From an uncultured Pirellula sp. (GTDB taxonomy: Bacteria; Planctomycetota; Planctomycetia; Pirellulales; Pirellulaceae): DNA of 42,660 bases. Location of the stretch: NCBI GenBank assembly GCA_903858115.1, contig CAIOHR010000411.1, positions 1-42,660 of the forward strand, written 5' to 3'. The notes below the pieces were generated by a model. That model ran no database searches and had not been told where the DNA came from. It saw only the letters and a list, made by a program, of their open reading frames with translations. Below, one piece after another: positions 6,021 to 14,561 of this stretch; position 1 is the stretch's first letter, and every line of letters begins with the position of its first letter. The position numbers and the translations under genes are program-made.

Positions 6021-8707
6021 CAGACACCCCCCTTTGCAAAGATGGAAGCGATGAGCCTAGAGCTATGCGGAGAAGAGAACGAGGATTGCGAGAATTCTTT
6101 TGCTTCCCAGTAGATCTCATCTTCACTTTGCGTATGCTGCCAACCGGGAAGCGAGAGGGCCGGTTGTCCTGTAACTCCGTAGCGTTTTGTTTCCACCACC
6201 CATCGCGTTAGGGACTGGATACGTGTTGATTCACAAAGTTGGATGGCCGCGATCTCTTGCTGCATGGTGGCCGTACAAGCACTTCCCATGAGTTGTTCGG
6301 GTTGGCCTTTTCGAAATGTAAGATAACGGGTGAGGCTTTCCAATTCGAAACGATGCATCGAACGCAACATGTTCAAATAATCTTGCCCACTTACGATAGG
6401 ATCCCAAAGGATCGCATTGTCGATACCTGTCAACGGCGTCTGGGCCAAGAGAGTGGCGCCCAGGCGAATTCCTAGCAGCGACACGTTGTGCGTCGATGGT
6501 TCGAACATGGGCTCGCATCGGATTTTTTGTACGACGGCTGCGATATCAGATCTCCATTGATCGAGCGTGGCATCTGCCGCACGTCCCGTGGAGTTTCCCG
6601 TCGACGCGAAATCGAATCGTACGACATCGAAACCATCTTGCGAGAGACGAATGGCGAGTTGTTGTAGATTGCGATTCGCGCGCGTCGCTTCGTGTCCCAT
6701 CGCATTGCACATCACGATGGTATGGTTGCGTCGCATTCCGTTGGTACCAACCGACGGATACTGGATCGCAGCCAATTGTTCCGATCGACTTGCGATGGTC
6801 AATGGTTGTATGGTTGGTAGTTTTCGGCGCAGCGCGATCGCATTGGCCTGTCGCAGTTTGTTCTCCTCGTCGCTGCTAGCAGACTTCTCCGTCTGGGTTA
6901 GCAAGCGAAGATGTTGGCTTAAACTCGCAATCGTAGGGTTCGCAAAAAAATCGCGGACAGGAATGGCTAGATTCAGCTTTCCCGTCAACTGTGCGATAAC
7001 GCGAGTCACGAGCAACGAGCTGCCACCGAGTTGAAAAAAGTCGTCGAACCGACCGATCTTCGAGATGTTGAGTACGTTCGACCAAATCGAAGCTAACTCT
7101 CGTTCTAGTTCTGATTCCGCTTCTTGATATTCTCCAGCGCGATCCACTTCGCCCGACTCAACAGGTGGCAAAGCCCTTCGATCGATCTTGCCGTTGATCG
7201 TTTTGGGAAACGATTCGAGGAAGATAAAGCGGGAAGGGACCATATAGACTGGTAGCCTTGCTCGGAGGAATGCCGCAAGTTCACTCGTCGACAGCGAATC
7301 GTCTTTGCGAACGACATAAGCAGCAAGGAATTTTTGGCCCGCATTCTCGGCACAAAGGATAAGCGATTCGCTCACAGAATCGCAGAGCGAGAGTACCGCT
7401 TCAATCTCGCCTGGTTCGATTCGATACGAACCGATTTTCATTTGATGATCGACACGTCCAGAAAATTCGATATCACCGGAGGGAAGCCATCGAGCCAAAT
7501 CACCAGTCCGATAGATTCTGATCGGTGTGCCATCGACGGTAACGTCCAAGAACGCCTTTTCAGTCAAGTCGGAGCGATTCAAGTAGCCGCGCGCGAGAGC
7601 GTCTCCGCTGATGTACAGATGGCCTGTTTCACCAATCCCTACCGATTGATAGTTATCATTGAGGATATGCGCTGCATATCCAACAAGAGGCTTTCCGATC
7701 GGCATTTGAGGCTCATCCCAATCGTCGGAAGGGATAAAGACGGTGCAGGTAACCGTCGTCTCCGTTGGACCATAGGCATTACACCAAAGCACTTTGTGCC
7801 TGCTTTGCCGTTTCCATCGTCGAAAATGTTCAACAGATACTTTTTCGCCGGTGGCAATTAGCAATCGCAGGCTACTAGGAACAGGTGCATTTGACGCGAC
7901 CAACAAATCGACCCATTCGTGCCAGTACGCTGTTGCGATGTGCATCGCAGTGATCCGGAAGGTATCGATAAGATGAGAGAGTTCATTGTGTGTTTCAGCC
8001 CGTTCGCGAGGGCGAACCACAACGACACTACCTACGAGAAGGGGTGGGAAAATCTCTTCGATGGCAATGTCGAAGTTCAAGGTTGAAAACTGAAGCGTGC
8101 GATCCGTTGGCTTCAGTTGATATACTTCGATGTCGGCTAAGCAGTAGGTCGTGAGCGCTCGATGCTCGATCTGAACTCCCTTGGGCTTGCCCGTCGACCC
8201 CGATGTATACATGACATACGCGAGAGAATCCTCTGGAATTTCTACTGAAACGTTATCATGCTCCGATTGCCAAAGTTGTTCATCGTGCGGGTCGATAAAG
8301 ATCGATGCGTCATCGTTCGATGTGTCGAATAGATTCAAATAATTCGGATCGCAGAAGACCATCTTGATCGATGCATCTTCGACAATGAACGCCAATCGAT
8401 CTTTAGGAAACTCAGGGTCGAGTGGGACAAACGCGCAGCCTGCCTTCATAATACCGAGCATGCTGATGATGGCAGTCGCAGAGCGATCCATGCAGATCCC
8501 GATACGATCCTCTCGTTCATAGGATCGGTCCAGTAGAAATCGGGCAATCTGATTGGCGCGGCGATTGACATCTTCGTAGGTCCAATTGGAATCCTCGAAC
8601 TCAATCGCGATTGAGTCACCACTCTTTAGAACTTGTTGTTCAAAAAGGGTAGACAACAGTCCGACGCGAGTGGACGTATCCAGCGGGGCACTGAGACAAC
8701 TAGGCAT
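6020..8707 (-). CDS. NRPS-like adenylation-carrier protein fused to an XrtA hydrolase 2-like domain
   Basis: Domain order in 895 residues: adenylation (about 15-515), carrier (about 530-600), alpha/beta hydrolase-like (about 650-890). Adenylation motifs are YTSGSTGKPKG (167-177), NAYGPTETT (310-318), YRTGDLARW (399-407) and the catalytic Lys of NGKID (507). FDIAIEEIF (212-220) keeps the Asp that binds an alpha-amino group, favouring an amino acid substrate. LGGSSL puts the phosphopantetheine serine at 564. There is no condensation or thioesterase domain. The C-terminal part has GIRLGA at the nucleophile elbow and LWDPIVSG, as in exosortase-A hydrolase 2 (TIGR03101 type), with Arg748 where a nucleophile would sit, so that domain may bind rather than hydrolyse. 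The gene starts 5 nt after the EctB-like gene and its stop overlaps the next ATG. It probably loads the aminotransferase product, or a related amino acid, onto its own carrier. Confidence 0.9.
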   Translation of the reverse strand: MPSCLSAPLDTSTRVGLLSTLFEQQVLKSGDSIAIEFEDSNWTYEDVNRRANQIARFLLDRSYEREDRIGICMDRSATAIISMLGIMKAGCAFVPLDPEFPKDRLAFIVEDASIKMVFCDPNYLNLFDTSNDDASIFIDPHDEQLWQSEHDNVSVEIPEDSLAYVMYTSGSTGKPKGVQIEHRALTTYCLADIEVYQLKPTDRTLQFSTLNFDIAIEEIFPPLLVGSVVVVRPRERAETHNELSHLIDTFRITAMHIATAYWHEWVDLLVASNAPVPSSLRLLIATGEKVSVEHFRRWKRQSRHKVLWCNAYGPTETTVTCTVFIPSDDWDEPQMPIGKPLVGYAAHILNDNYQSVGIGETGHLYISGDALARGYLNRSDLTEKAFLDVTVDGTPIRIYRTGDLARWLPSGDIEFSGRVDHQMKIGSYRIEPGEIEAVLSLCDSVSESLILCAENAGQKFLAAYVVRKDDSLSTSELAAFLRARLPVYMVPSRFIFLESFPKTINGKIDRRALPPVESGEVDRAGEYQEAESELERELASIWSNVLNISKIGRFDDFFQLGGSSLLVTRVIAQLTGKLNLAIPVRDFFANPTIASLSQHLRLLTQTEKSASSDEENKLRQANAIALRRKLPTIQPLTIASRSEQLAAIQYPSVGTNGMRRNHTIVMCNAMGHEATRANRNLQQLAIRLSQDGFDVVRFDFASTGNSTGRAADATLDQWRSDIAAVVQKIRCEPMFEPSTHNVSLLGIRLGATLLAQTPLTGIDNAILWDPIVSGQDYLNMLRSMHRFELESLTRYLTFRKGQPEQLMGSACTATMQQEIAAIQLCESTRIQSLTRWVVETKRYGVTGQPALSLPGWQHTQSEDEIYWEAKEFSQSSFSSPHSSRLIASIFAKGGV

Positions 8708-8712
8708 GATAT

Positions 8713-10047
8713 TTATAATGAGGCGAACGAACCGATATGAATTCCTGGCTCCGATCTCGAAATGTCAGGCACATAAAATTTGGAGGTAACAGGCTCTTGA
8801 CCGACAGCTTGTTGAATTGAATCGGCCAGAATCGCTAGCCCACACCTGAGGTCTTCGCGTGAGATCGTTAATGGCGGTAACAGCTTGACCACTTGATCGC
8901 GTGCGCCCGAAGTCTCAATCATAAGTCCATTCTGGAATGCCTGTCGGCAGACTCGACCTGCCATTTCCGGTTCGGCGAACTCGAGTCCCCAGATCATGCC
9001 TCGTCCGCGAACGTCTGCACATACGGAACCGAACTGATCACGAATGCTCTTTAGTTCAAGTTCGATTCGAACACCATTCGCTCCGATTTCAAGTCCGAAT
9101 TCATCATCGCGCCAGTATTCGAGTAGTTGCCGAGCGGCAACGAAAGCAAGATTGTTACCTCGGAAAGTTCCGGTGTGCTCGCCTGGCTTCCAGATGTCGC
9201 ATTCGCGGCGTAGGAAGACCAAAGACATGGGGAGTCCACCGCCGATCGCCTTGGATAGACAGACGATATCCGGCTCAATCCCTGCTCGTTCAAACGAGAA
9301 GAATGTACCAGTACGACCATTTCCGACTTGGATGTCGTCCACGATCAATAGAATGTCATGTGCTTTGCAGATATCGGCGATCCGTCGGAGCCAATCAAAG
9401 CTCGCGACATTGATACCACCTTCGCCTTGTACAGTTTCGAGGATGACAGCGGCGGGAAGCGGTAGTCCGCTACTTCCATCTTCGAGCATCTTCTTGAGCA
9501 ACAACGATGTATCCAAATCGCCAAGATAACCATCGTAGGGTAGATGCGTCACATTGTTGTGCGATCCATAGCTCATATCATGATAGTACTGGTTCCCGGT
9601 GAGTGCCAAGGAACCGAGTGAATGTCCGTGATACGCGTTGGTAAAAGCGACGATGTGAGATCGCTGCTTCGATTTCCGAGCAAGTTTGATAGCCGCTTCG
9701 ACTGCATTGGTTCCAGTAGGACCAGAGAACTGAACTTTGTAGTCTAAACCTCTGGGCTTTAGAAGTATTTCGTCAATCGCTTCGAGCAACTCGATTTTTG
9801 CTGTGGTTGCCGTATCGAGACCATGCATGACACCGTCGTTCTCGAGAAAAGACAACAGTGCCTTCTTCACTAACGGATTGTTATGGCCGTAGTTGAGCGT
9901 TCCTGCTCCCGCGAAAAAATCGAGATATCGTTTTCCCCGGTTGTCTGTTAGCCAAGCACCTTTTGCCGATTGGAAAACGGTCGGAAAGGAACGGACATAC
10001 CCGCGAATATTGGATTCGAGCCGTTCGATTGTATCGTTGAGTTGCAT
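8713..10047 (-). CDS. EctB-like diaminobutyrate-2-oxoglutarate aminotransferase
   Basis: This class III PLP aminotransferase of 444 residues follows EctB closely along its length: ESNIRGYVRSFPTVF near the start, FFAGAGTLNYGHNNP, HGLDTATT, KPRGLDYKVQFSGPTGTNA, ETVQGEGGIN, IVDDIQVGNGRTG, LSKAIGG with the Schiff-base Lys, and GTFRGNNLAF. The expected reaction is L-aspartate semialdehyde plus glutamate to L-2,4-diaminobutyrate. The start at 10047 aligns with EctB N-termini; an in-frame ATG at 10074 would add nine residues, and neither has a clear Shine-Dalgarno. A tail of about 24 residues after VGQEP is not seen in EctB. No ectA or ectC lies nearby, so the product is more likely feedstock for the adenylation-carrier protein encoded 5 nt downstream than for ectoine. 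Related class III enzymes could use another omega-amine. Confidence 0.9.
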   Translation of the reverse strand: MQLNDTIERLESNIRGYVRSFPTVFQSAKGAWLTDNRGKRYLDFFAGAGTLNYGHNNPLVKKALLSFLENDGVMHGLDTATTAKIELLEAIDEILLKPRGLDYKVQFSGPTGTNAVEAAIKLARKSKQRSHIVAFTNAYHGHSLGSLALTGNQYYHDMSYGSHNNVTHLPYDGYLGDLDTSLLLKKMLEDGSSGLPLPAAVILETVQGEGGINVASFDWLRRIADICKAHDILLIVDDIQVGNGRTGTFFSFERAGIEPDIVCLSKAIGGGLPMSLVFLRRECDIWKPGEHTGTFRGNNLAFVAARQLLEYWRDDEFGLEIGANGVRIELELKSIRDQFGSVCADVRGRGMIWGLEFAEPEMAGRVCRQAFQNGLMIETSGARDQVVKLLPPLTISREDLRCGLAILADSIQQAVGQEPVTSKFYVPDISRSEPGIHIGSFASL

Positions 10048-10093
10048 GTGTCTCTGGGGGTGAAATATGCGCATTAGTGGATTGCGTCACCGA

Positions 10094-10122
10094 AAATTAG
10101 GCTTGAAAAACCCCATGTGCAA
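10094..10122 (-). promoter_or_regulatory. Possible sigma-70-type promoter of the aminotransferase operon
   Basis: On the minus strand TTGCAC (10117-10122) is followed after exactly 17 bp by TAATTT (10094-10099), upstream of both candidate starts. The match is partial and planctomycete promoters are poorly defined. The same stretch contains a much weaker -24/-12-like string. Confidence 0.3.
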
Positions 10123-10251
10123 AAATGAAAACAGGTCTCGATAGTAGAATCCTTAAACCCTGTGGCTTAGTAGGGAATGTAACGGCTGGGAGGATTGTCG
10201 GGATTATAGATCGCGATATTCAAGGCTGTGGATCGATGATCCCTAAGTATC

Positions 10252-10281
10252 CATGATGTGTCCGCGCATTCATGATGTGTC
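10252..10281. repeat. Short direct repeat (11 bp, period 19)
   Basis: CATGATGTGTC occurs at 10252-10262 and again at 10271-10281, the second copy overlapping the stop codon of the exported-protein gene. The function is unknown; it may be a small duplication or a binding-site pair. Confidence 0.5.
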
Positions 10282-11221
10282 AACGAGTACTCTTTGTTCC
10301 GGCTTTTTTCTCTAGCCAGTCGCTCAGCGAGATCGTCAACTTGTTCTTCTGCTTTGCGATTTCTCGGTTCATTTTCTCGACAAGTTTGTCGTCATAGTCT
10401 TTCATCTTTTCATCGAGCACTTCGCGAATCCCCTTACCGATTAATTCCGCTGCGTCTCCTCCAACTCGACTGATACGATCGACCTCGAACTCTTTGAGTT
10501 GAACATTCGCGCTGGTTACCTTCGGGCTGAACTCAACATCGGGTGGAAACTTTGCAGAGTTCACATGGACGTAGACGCTACATTCCACGTTCATCTCGAC
10601 TCTCGACTTGGCATGCATCGAAAGACTGTACCACTGTACGTTTCTTTGCCACTGACTGACACGCCCAAATAACTTCAATGGTGTCTCAATGCGGGTCGTG
10701 ATATCGATACGTCCATCGTGGCTGAAGTCAATCTTGGAGACATCGACGATGAGTTCCTTCTCAGGGTCAACAAAGTCAATGGTATAGCGCGTCCATGTTC
10801 CATGCTTCATCAGCTTCGTTTTGCGTTTTGTCTCGATCTTGAGCCCTTCGCGATGGATATGCACTCCTGTAAAAACTTCTTTGCGTTTATCCCATTTGCG
10901 ATTGTCTTCAAAATTCGGCGGCAAGTTTTTGAGCACCATCCATTTGACCCAAGTGCTGATCTCCTGCCGTTCATCTGCGGATACTGGAACTGGCACTTGT
11001 GGCAACGTTTCGGGCAAAAACAGATTCCGAGATGCTGGTCGTTCACTCTCTGGGATCGGTTCCGTATCCAGAATATCGTCCATGCTTGGCGCTCCTCGAT
11101 CCTCTTGACTATCGCAGGGATCGCAGTGAAGACAAACGATGAAGTATGCCAACAGTCCAGTAGCGAGCGTTCGTAAGACGGGGCGGAACCAGGGCAACAA
11201 GTAAGACATGGTTTCGTCCAT
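10280..11221 (-). CDS. Exported protein of unknown function
   Basis: I do not recognise this 313-residue protein. It begins with a hydrophobic segment (LATGLLAYFIVCLHC, about 18-32) that is either a signal peptide or a membrane anchor, followed by a Pro/Glu-rich linker. The body is rich in beta-type alternation (IDFVDPEKELIVDVSKIDF) and in basic and aromatic residues. The C-terminus is a charged, probably helical region (DEKMKDYDDKLVEKMNREI). No catalytic motif is evident. The start could be Met1 or Met5 (11209). The gene is divergent from the cytochrome/azurin fusion with only 62 bp between them, so the two may share a control region. A cell-surface or periplasmic location is inferred from the N-terminus only. 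Confidence 0.75.
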   Translation of the reverse strand: MDETMSYLLPWFRPVLRTLATGLLAYFIVCLHCDPCDSQEDRGAPSMDDILDTEPIPESERPASRNLFLPETLPQVPVPVSADERQEISTWVKWMVLKNLPPNFEDNRKWDKRKEVFTGVHIHREGLKIETKRKTKLMKHGTWTRYTIDFVDPEKELIVDVSKIDFSHDGRIDITTRIETPLKLFGRVSQWQRNVQWYSLSMHAKSRVEMNVECSVYVHVNSAKFPPDVEFSPKVTSANVQLKEFEVDRISRVGGDAAELIGKGIREVLDEKMKDYDDKLVEKMNREIAKQKNKLTISLSDWLEKKAGTKSTR

Positions 11222-11283
11222 ACAGTTCTCAACGCGTTTTGTTAGAATGAGTCGACACCCGTTCTCTCCGTTGAATCATAGAA

Positions 11284-14200
11284 ATGTCGCGAATGCAAGC
11301 ACAAGTCCAATCGTCTGTTCATCGGCAAACAACTCCGATCCAGATGGTTTTTTTGCTTTTCTTTTTTCTCCACAACGGCGAGTTGCTAGCGTCGGATGGT
11401 CTTCCATCTACTGAGGAACGGCGAAGAATCGCGGATTTGATTGTGGAGCGAGCTAAGAATTCCGGCAACTCAACGCGAGGGTTGGCGATCTTCACGAATG
11501 CAAAAGCAGCCTGCTTTTCCTGTCACAAGATCGGCGAAACGGGAGGCGATATCGGTCCGGCCTTAACACTCATTGGTGGGAAAAAGCCTGGTTGGGAGAT
11601 TGTAGAGAGTTTGCTTTGGCCCAATGCAAAAATCGAAGACGAGTATCAACCCTACAAACTCATGCTGGATGATGATTCCGTGTTGAGCGGCTATCTACTT
11701 CCGACGACGGCCCCACAGATCATGCGACTCAAAGATCCGGCGAAAGGTACGATCCAAGAAGTTCCACGTCGGTCGATTGTACAAGAGTCCAAGTCTATGT
11801 CATTGATGCCCAATGGATTGATCAATGGACTTTCGGAAGACATGCAAGCGGACTTGGTCCGTTTCCTTCTCGACTTAGGTGCACCGGAAGGTTTGCAGTT
11901 AGCGACCATCGAATCTGCTATCAAGAATGCCAGCCATCATGAAGTCGCATCGTTCGACTACTCGAAACCACCATTGCAACCGGATAAGCGAGAATGGTGG
12001 AAACATCCGATCAATAAAGATCGTCTTTACGATTACTATGCCAAGCAAGCGATCCACTTCAAAAACTCAACCAACACCGCCACCATCTTGGAACAGTACC
12101 CTGGACTCGATGGTGTTGGGTTTGGTCATTGGGGAGGGCAGAACGAAGAAACATGGAAAGGGGACGAATGGAACTATGCGGAGCCGAACTTGGTGCAATG
12201 CAATGTCCTAGTCCATCCCAGGAAGACGATCGCTCGGGCCGTCTGCTTTCGGTTTGGCCCGCAACTGGAATGGGCTGCCTGTTACGATCCTGATCGATTC
12301 GCGTTCGAATATGTTTGGAAAGGTGGGTTCCTCAAGTTTTCATCGGTACGTCATGGCTATATGGATGGCGTTCGTATCGCTGGTACGGAGCAACCGTTGC
12401 CACTCAACGCGGGTCCGGCACTAGAGTCCCTTGCATTACCATCGGGCTCTTTACCGAAGTACTTGGGCTATCGTGTATTCGAGGACCAAGTACTATTCGA
12501 GTTTTCGGTTGGCGAAACCATCTATGTCGATCAATTGCGGATGGAAGAAGGCATACCGGTTCGCACCTTGATCACTGCGGATCAGTTGCCAACGCCTTCC
12601 GTTCGCAATGGAGGTAAATCACGATGGCCACGTGCACTGGAAACGAACATCGAGTACGGAAAGGGGAAAGGCTATGTCGTCGACACGATATCCATCCCCT
12701 CGGAGAACCCATGGAACGTTCAACTCTCCTGCGGTGATCACGCGTTTTTGTCCGATGGGACTGCGATTGTCGCAACAATCCAAGGGGATGTGTTTCGGGT
12801 CGATGGGGTATCGATCGTCAACGGTTCGACCGCTCCGAACAAAGCGCGATGGAGACGGATCGCGGCTGGCCTCCATCATGCATTGGGTGTTCATGTCCAT
12901 GAGGACGCCATCTATGTCCTCGGACGAAATCAAATCACTCGCTTGCACGACGTGAATGGCGACCACGAGACCGATTGGTACGAGTGTTTCTCGAAAGCTT
13001 TTGAAACATCCCCGAACGGCCACGACTATATATGTGGGCTTGTACGAGACACGTTAGGAAATTTTTATACCGCATCGGGCAATCAAGGAATCGTTCAGAT
13101 TTCGCCAGATGGGAATCATGCCAGTGTCTTAGCGACCGGGTTTCGCAACCCGGATGGGATCGGCATTTTGCCAGACGGCACGCTAACCGTTCCCGCATCC
13201 GAGGGAGACTGGACAGCCGCCTCGATGGTAAGTTTGGTCGCACCGACGATGCCCAACTCCTCGCGACCTTTTTACAAAACGGGCCCGACTCCATTCTTTG
13301 GACACCGTGGCCCCAAGGCAGGACAGAAGGTAGAGTTGCCGTTGGTCTACTTTCCACGCGGCGTCGATAACTCGAGCGGTGGTCAATGCTGGATAGAGGA
13401 TGCACGCATAGGTCCGATCCAACAACAGATTTTGCACACGTCGTTCGGTACCGGAACCGCGATGTTGTTGTTGCGAGACCGCGTCGGAACGCAACAGCAG
13501 GGAGGCGTGTATGTATTGCCAGGCGAATATCGCGCGGGTATCCATCGCGCGAAACAGAACCCGATCGATGGGCAACTATACTTCACGGGAATGAACGGAT
13601 GGGGAACATACACACCAGATCCGGGTTGCTTCCAACGATTGCGTTACACGGGCGATCCCGTCCAAGTGCCGTTGGGGTTTCATGTTCGATCGAATGGAGT
13701 CGAGGTACAGTTTTCAGAACCTCTCGATGCCGAAGCTTTGCAGAACGCAGCCAATCATTTTGCGCAATGCTGGAACTATCGGTACTCGCCAGGTTACGGA
13801 TCGAAAGAGTATTCGGTGCTTCATCCACCGACGATCGGACACGATCGTTTGCCGATCACTTCTGCAATCGTATCTGAAGATCGCAAATCGTTGTTTGTGG
13901 AGATTCCGTCATTGCAACTTTGCAATCAGTTGCATTTGCATCTCCAGGTAGATGCGACCAACACGATCGACCTTTACTTGACAGTCCACGCGATGGACGA
14001 ACCCAGGCAAGACGTACCTTCTTTCGCAACGGCGCACGAAAAGACACTGCTCCCACATCCGTTAGCGCGCGATTTAGCATGGTTGCAAAAGAGTGTCCCG
14101 AACCCGTGGCAGAAGCGGCTTGCGAAAGGTCGCGAAGTGCGTATCGAAGCGATGGCCAACTTGCAGTTCTCGACGAAAGTTATCGAAGCCAGAGCAGGCG

Positions 14201-14499
14201 AAGAGTTGCGATTGACGTTGGTCAATCCAGACGTCGTGCCCCACAACTGGGCGTTGGTCAGACCGGGATGCCTCGAGAAGATAGGTGAGCAGGCGAACCG
14301 ACTGGTCAACGATCCTGAAGCTTACCTGCATCATTACGTCCCCAAAAGCGAGGATGTCGTTTGCTACACCGATGTCGTCGAACCGAAGAGCGAGTACTCT
14401 ATCTTTTTCAAGGTTCCGACAACACCAGGTCGGTACCCGTATCTATGCACATTTCCAGGACACTGGATGGTGATGAACGGCGAGTTGGTTGTGAAGTAG
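11284..14499 (+). CDS. Multidomain exported cytochrome c / DUF6797 / beta-propeller / azurin-like protein
   Basis: This 1071-residue periplasmic redox-type protein is of a kind seen in planctomycetes. After a hydrophobic segment (MVFLLFFFLH, 21-30) comes a small heme-binding domain with CFSCH (Cys77-Cys80-His81) and downstream IGPALT. Next is a DUF6797-like region (YDYYAKQA, PGLDGVGFGHWGGQNEETW, WKGGFLKFSSVRHGYMDG), then a propeller of the membrane-bound dehydrogenase type (GLHHALGVHV, LGRNQITRLHD, ATGFRNPDGIG). The last 115 residues form a type 1 copper domain. Its ligands fit azurin spacing: His987, Cys1055, His1060 and Met1064 (Cys+5 His, Cys+9 Met). A substrate is not predictable; sugar or alcohol dehydrogenation feeding heme, then copper, is a reasonable guess. 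The start could also be Met21, but that would leave a signal peptide without positive charge. Confidence 0.88.
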   Translation: MSRMQAQVQSSVHRQTTPIQMVFLLFFFLHNGELLASDGLPSTEERRRIADLIVERAKNSGNSTRGLAIFTNAKAACFSCHKIGETGGDIGPALTLIGGKKPGWEIVESLLWPNAKIEDEYQPYKLMLDDDSVLSGYLLPTTAPQIMRLKDPAKGTIQEVPRRSIVQESKSMSLMPNGLINGLSEDMQADLVRFLLDLGAPEGLQLATIESAIKNASHHEVASFDYSKPPLQPDKREWWKHPINKDRLYDYYAKQAIHFKNSTNTATILEQYPGLDGVGFGHWGGQNEETWKGDEWNYAEPNLVQCNVLVHPRKTIARAVCFRFGPQLEWAACYDPDRFAFEYVWKGGFLKFSSVRHGYMDGVRIAGTEQPLPLNAGPALESLALPSGSLPKYLGYRVFEDQVLFEFSVGETIYVDQLRMEEGIPVRTLITADQLPTPSVRNGGKSRWPRALETNIEYGKGKGYVVDTISIPSENPWNVQLSCGDHAFLSDGTAIVATIQGDVFRVDGVSIVNGSTAPNKARWRRIAAGLHHALGVHVHEDAIYVLGRNQITRLHDVNGDHETDWYECFSKAFETSPNGHDYICGLVRDTLGNFYTASGNQGIVQISPDGNHASVLATGFRNPDGIGILPDGTLTVPASEGDWTAASMVSLVAPTMPNSSRPFYKTGPTPFFGHRGPKAGQKVELPLVYFPRGVDNSSGGQCWIEDARIGPIQQQILHTSFGTGTAMLLLRDRVGTQQQGGVYVLPGEYRAGIHRAKQNPIDGQLYFTGMNGWGTYTPDPGCFQRLRYTGDPVQVPLGFHVRSNGVEVQFSEPLDAEALQNAANHFAQCWNYRYSPGYGSKEYSVLHPPTIGHDRLPITSAIVSEDRKSLFVEIPSLQLCNQLHLHLQVDATNTIDLYLTVHAMDEPRQDVPSFATAHEKTLLPHPLARDLAWLQKSVPNPWQKRLAKGREVRIEAMANLQFSTKVIEARAGEELRLTLVNPDVVPHNWALVRPGCLEKIGEQANRLVNDPEAYLHHYVPKSEDVVCYTDVVEPKSEYSIFFKVPTTPGRYPYLCTFPGHWMVMNGELVVK

Positions 14500-14561
14500 T
14501 TTACATCGCTTCCAGATTGACGGGGCATACTTTGCCTAGCCGTGCAACCATTGAATCATCA

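Noticed and set aside
8713..10047. Ectoine biosynthesis locus
   Set aside because: Only an EctB-like gene is present; ectA, ectC and a suitable regulator are absent, and its operon partners are adenylation and hydrolase genes.
10099..10114. Second -24/-12 sigma-54 promoter ahead of the aminotransferase operon
   Set aside because: GG-N10-GC spacing is present, but the -24 element reads TGGGGT and the -12 AAGC, too far from consensus to claim.
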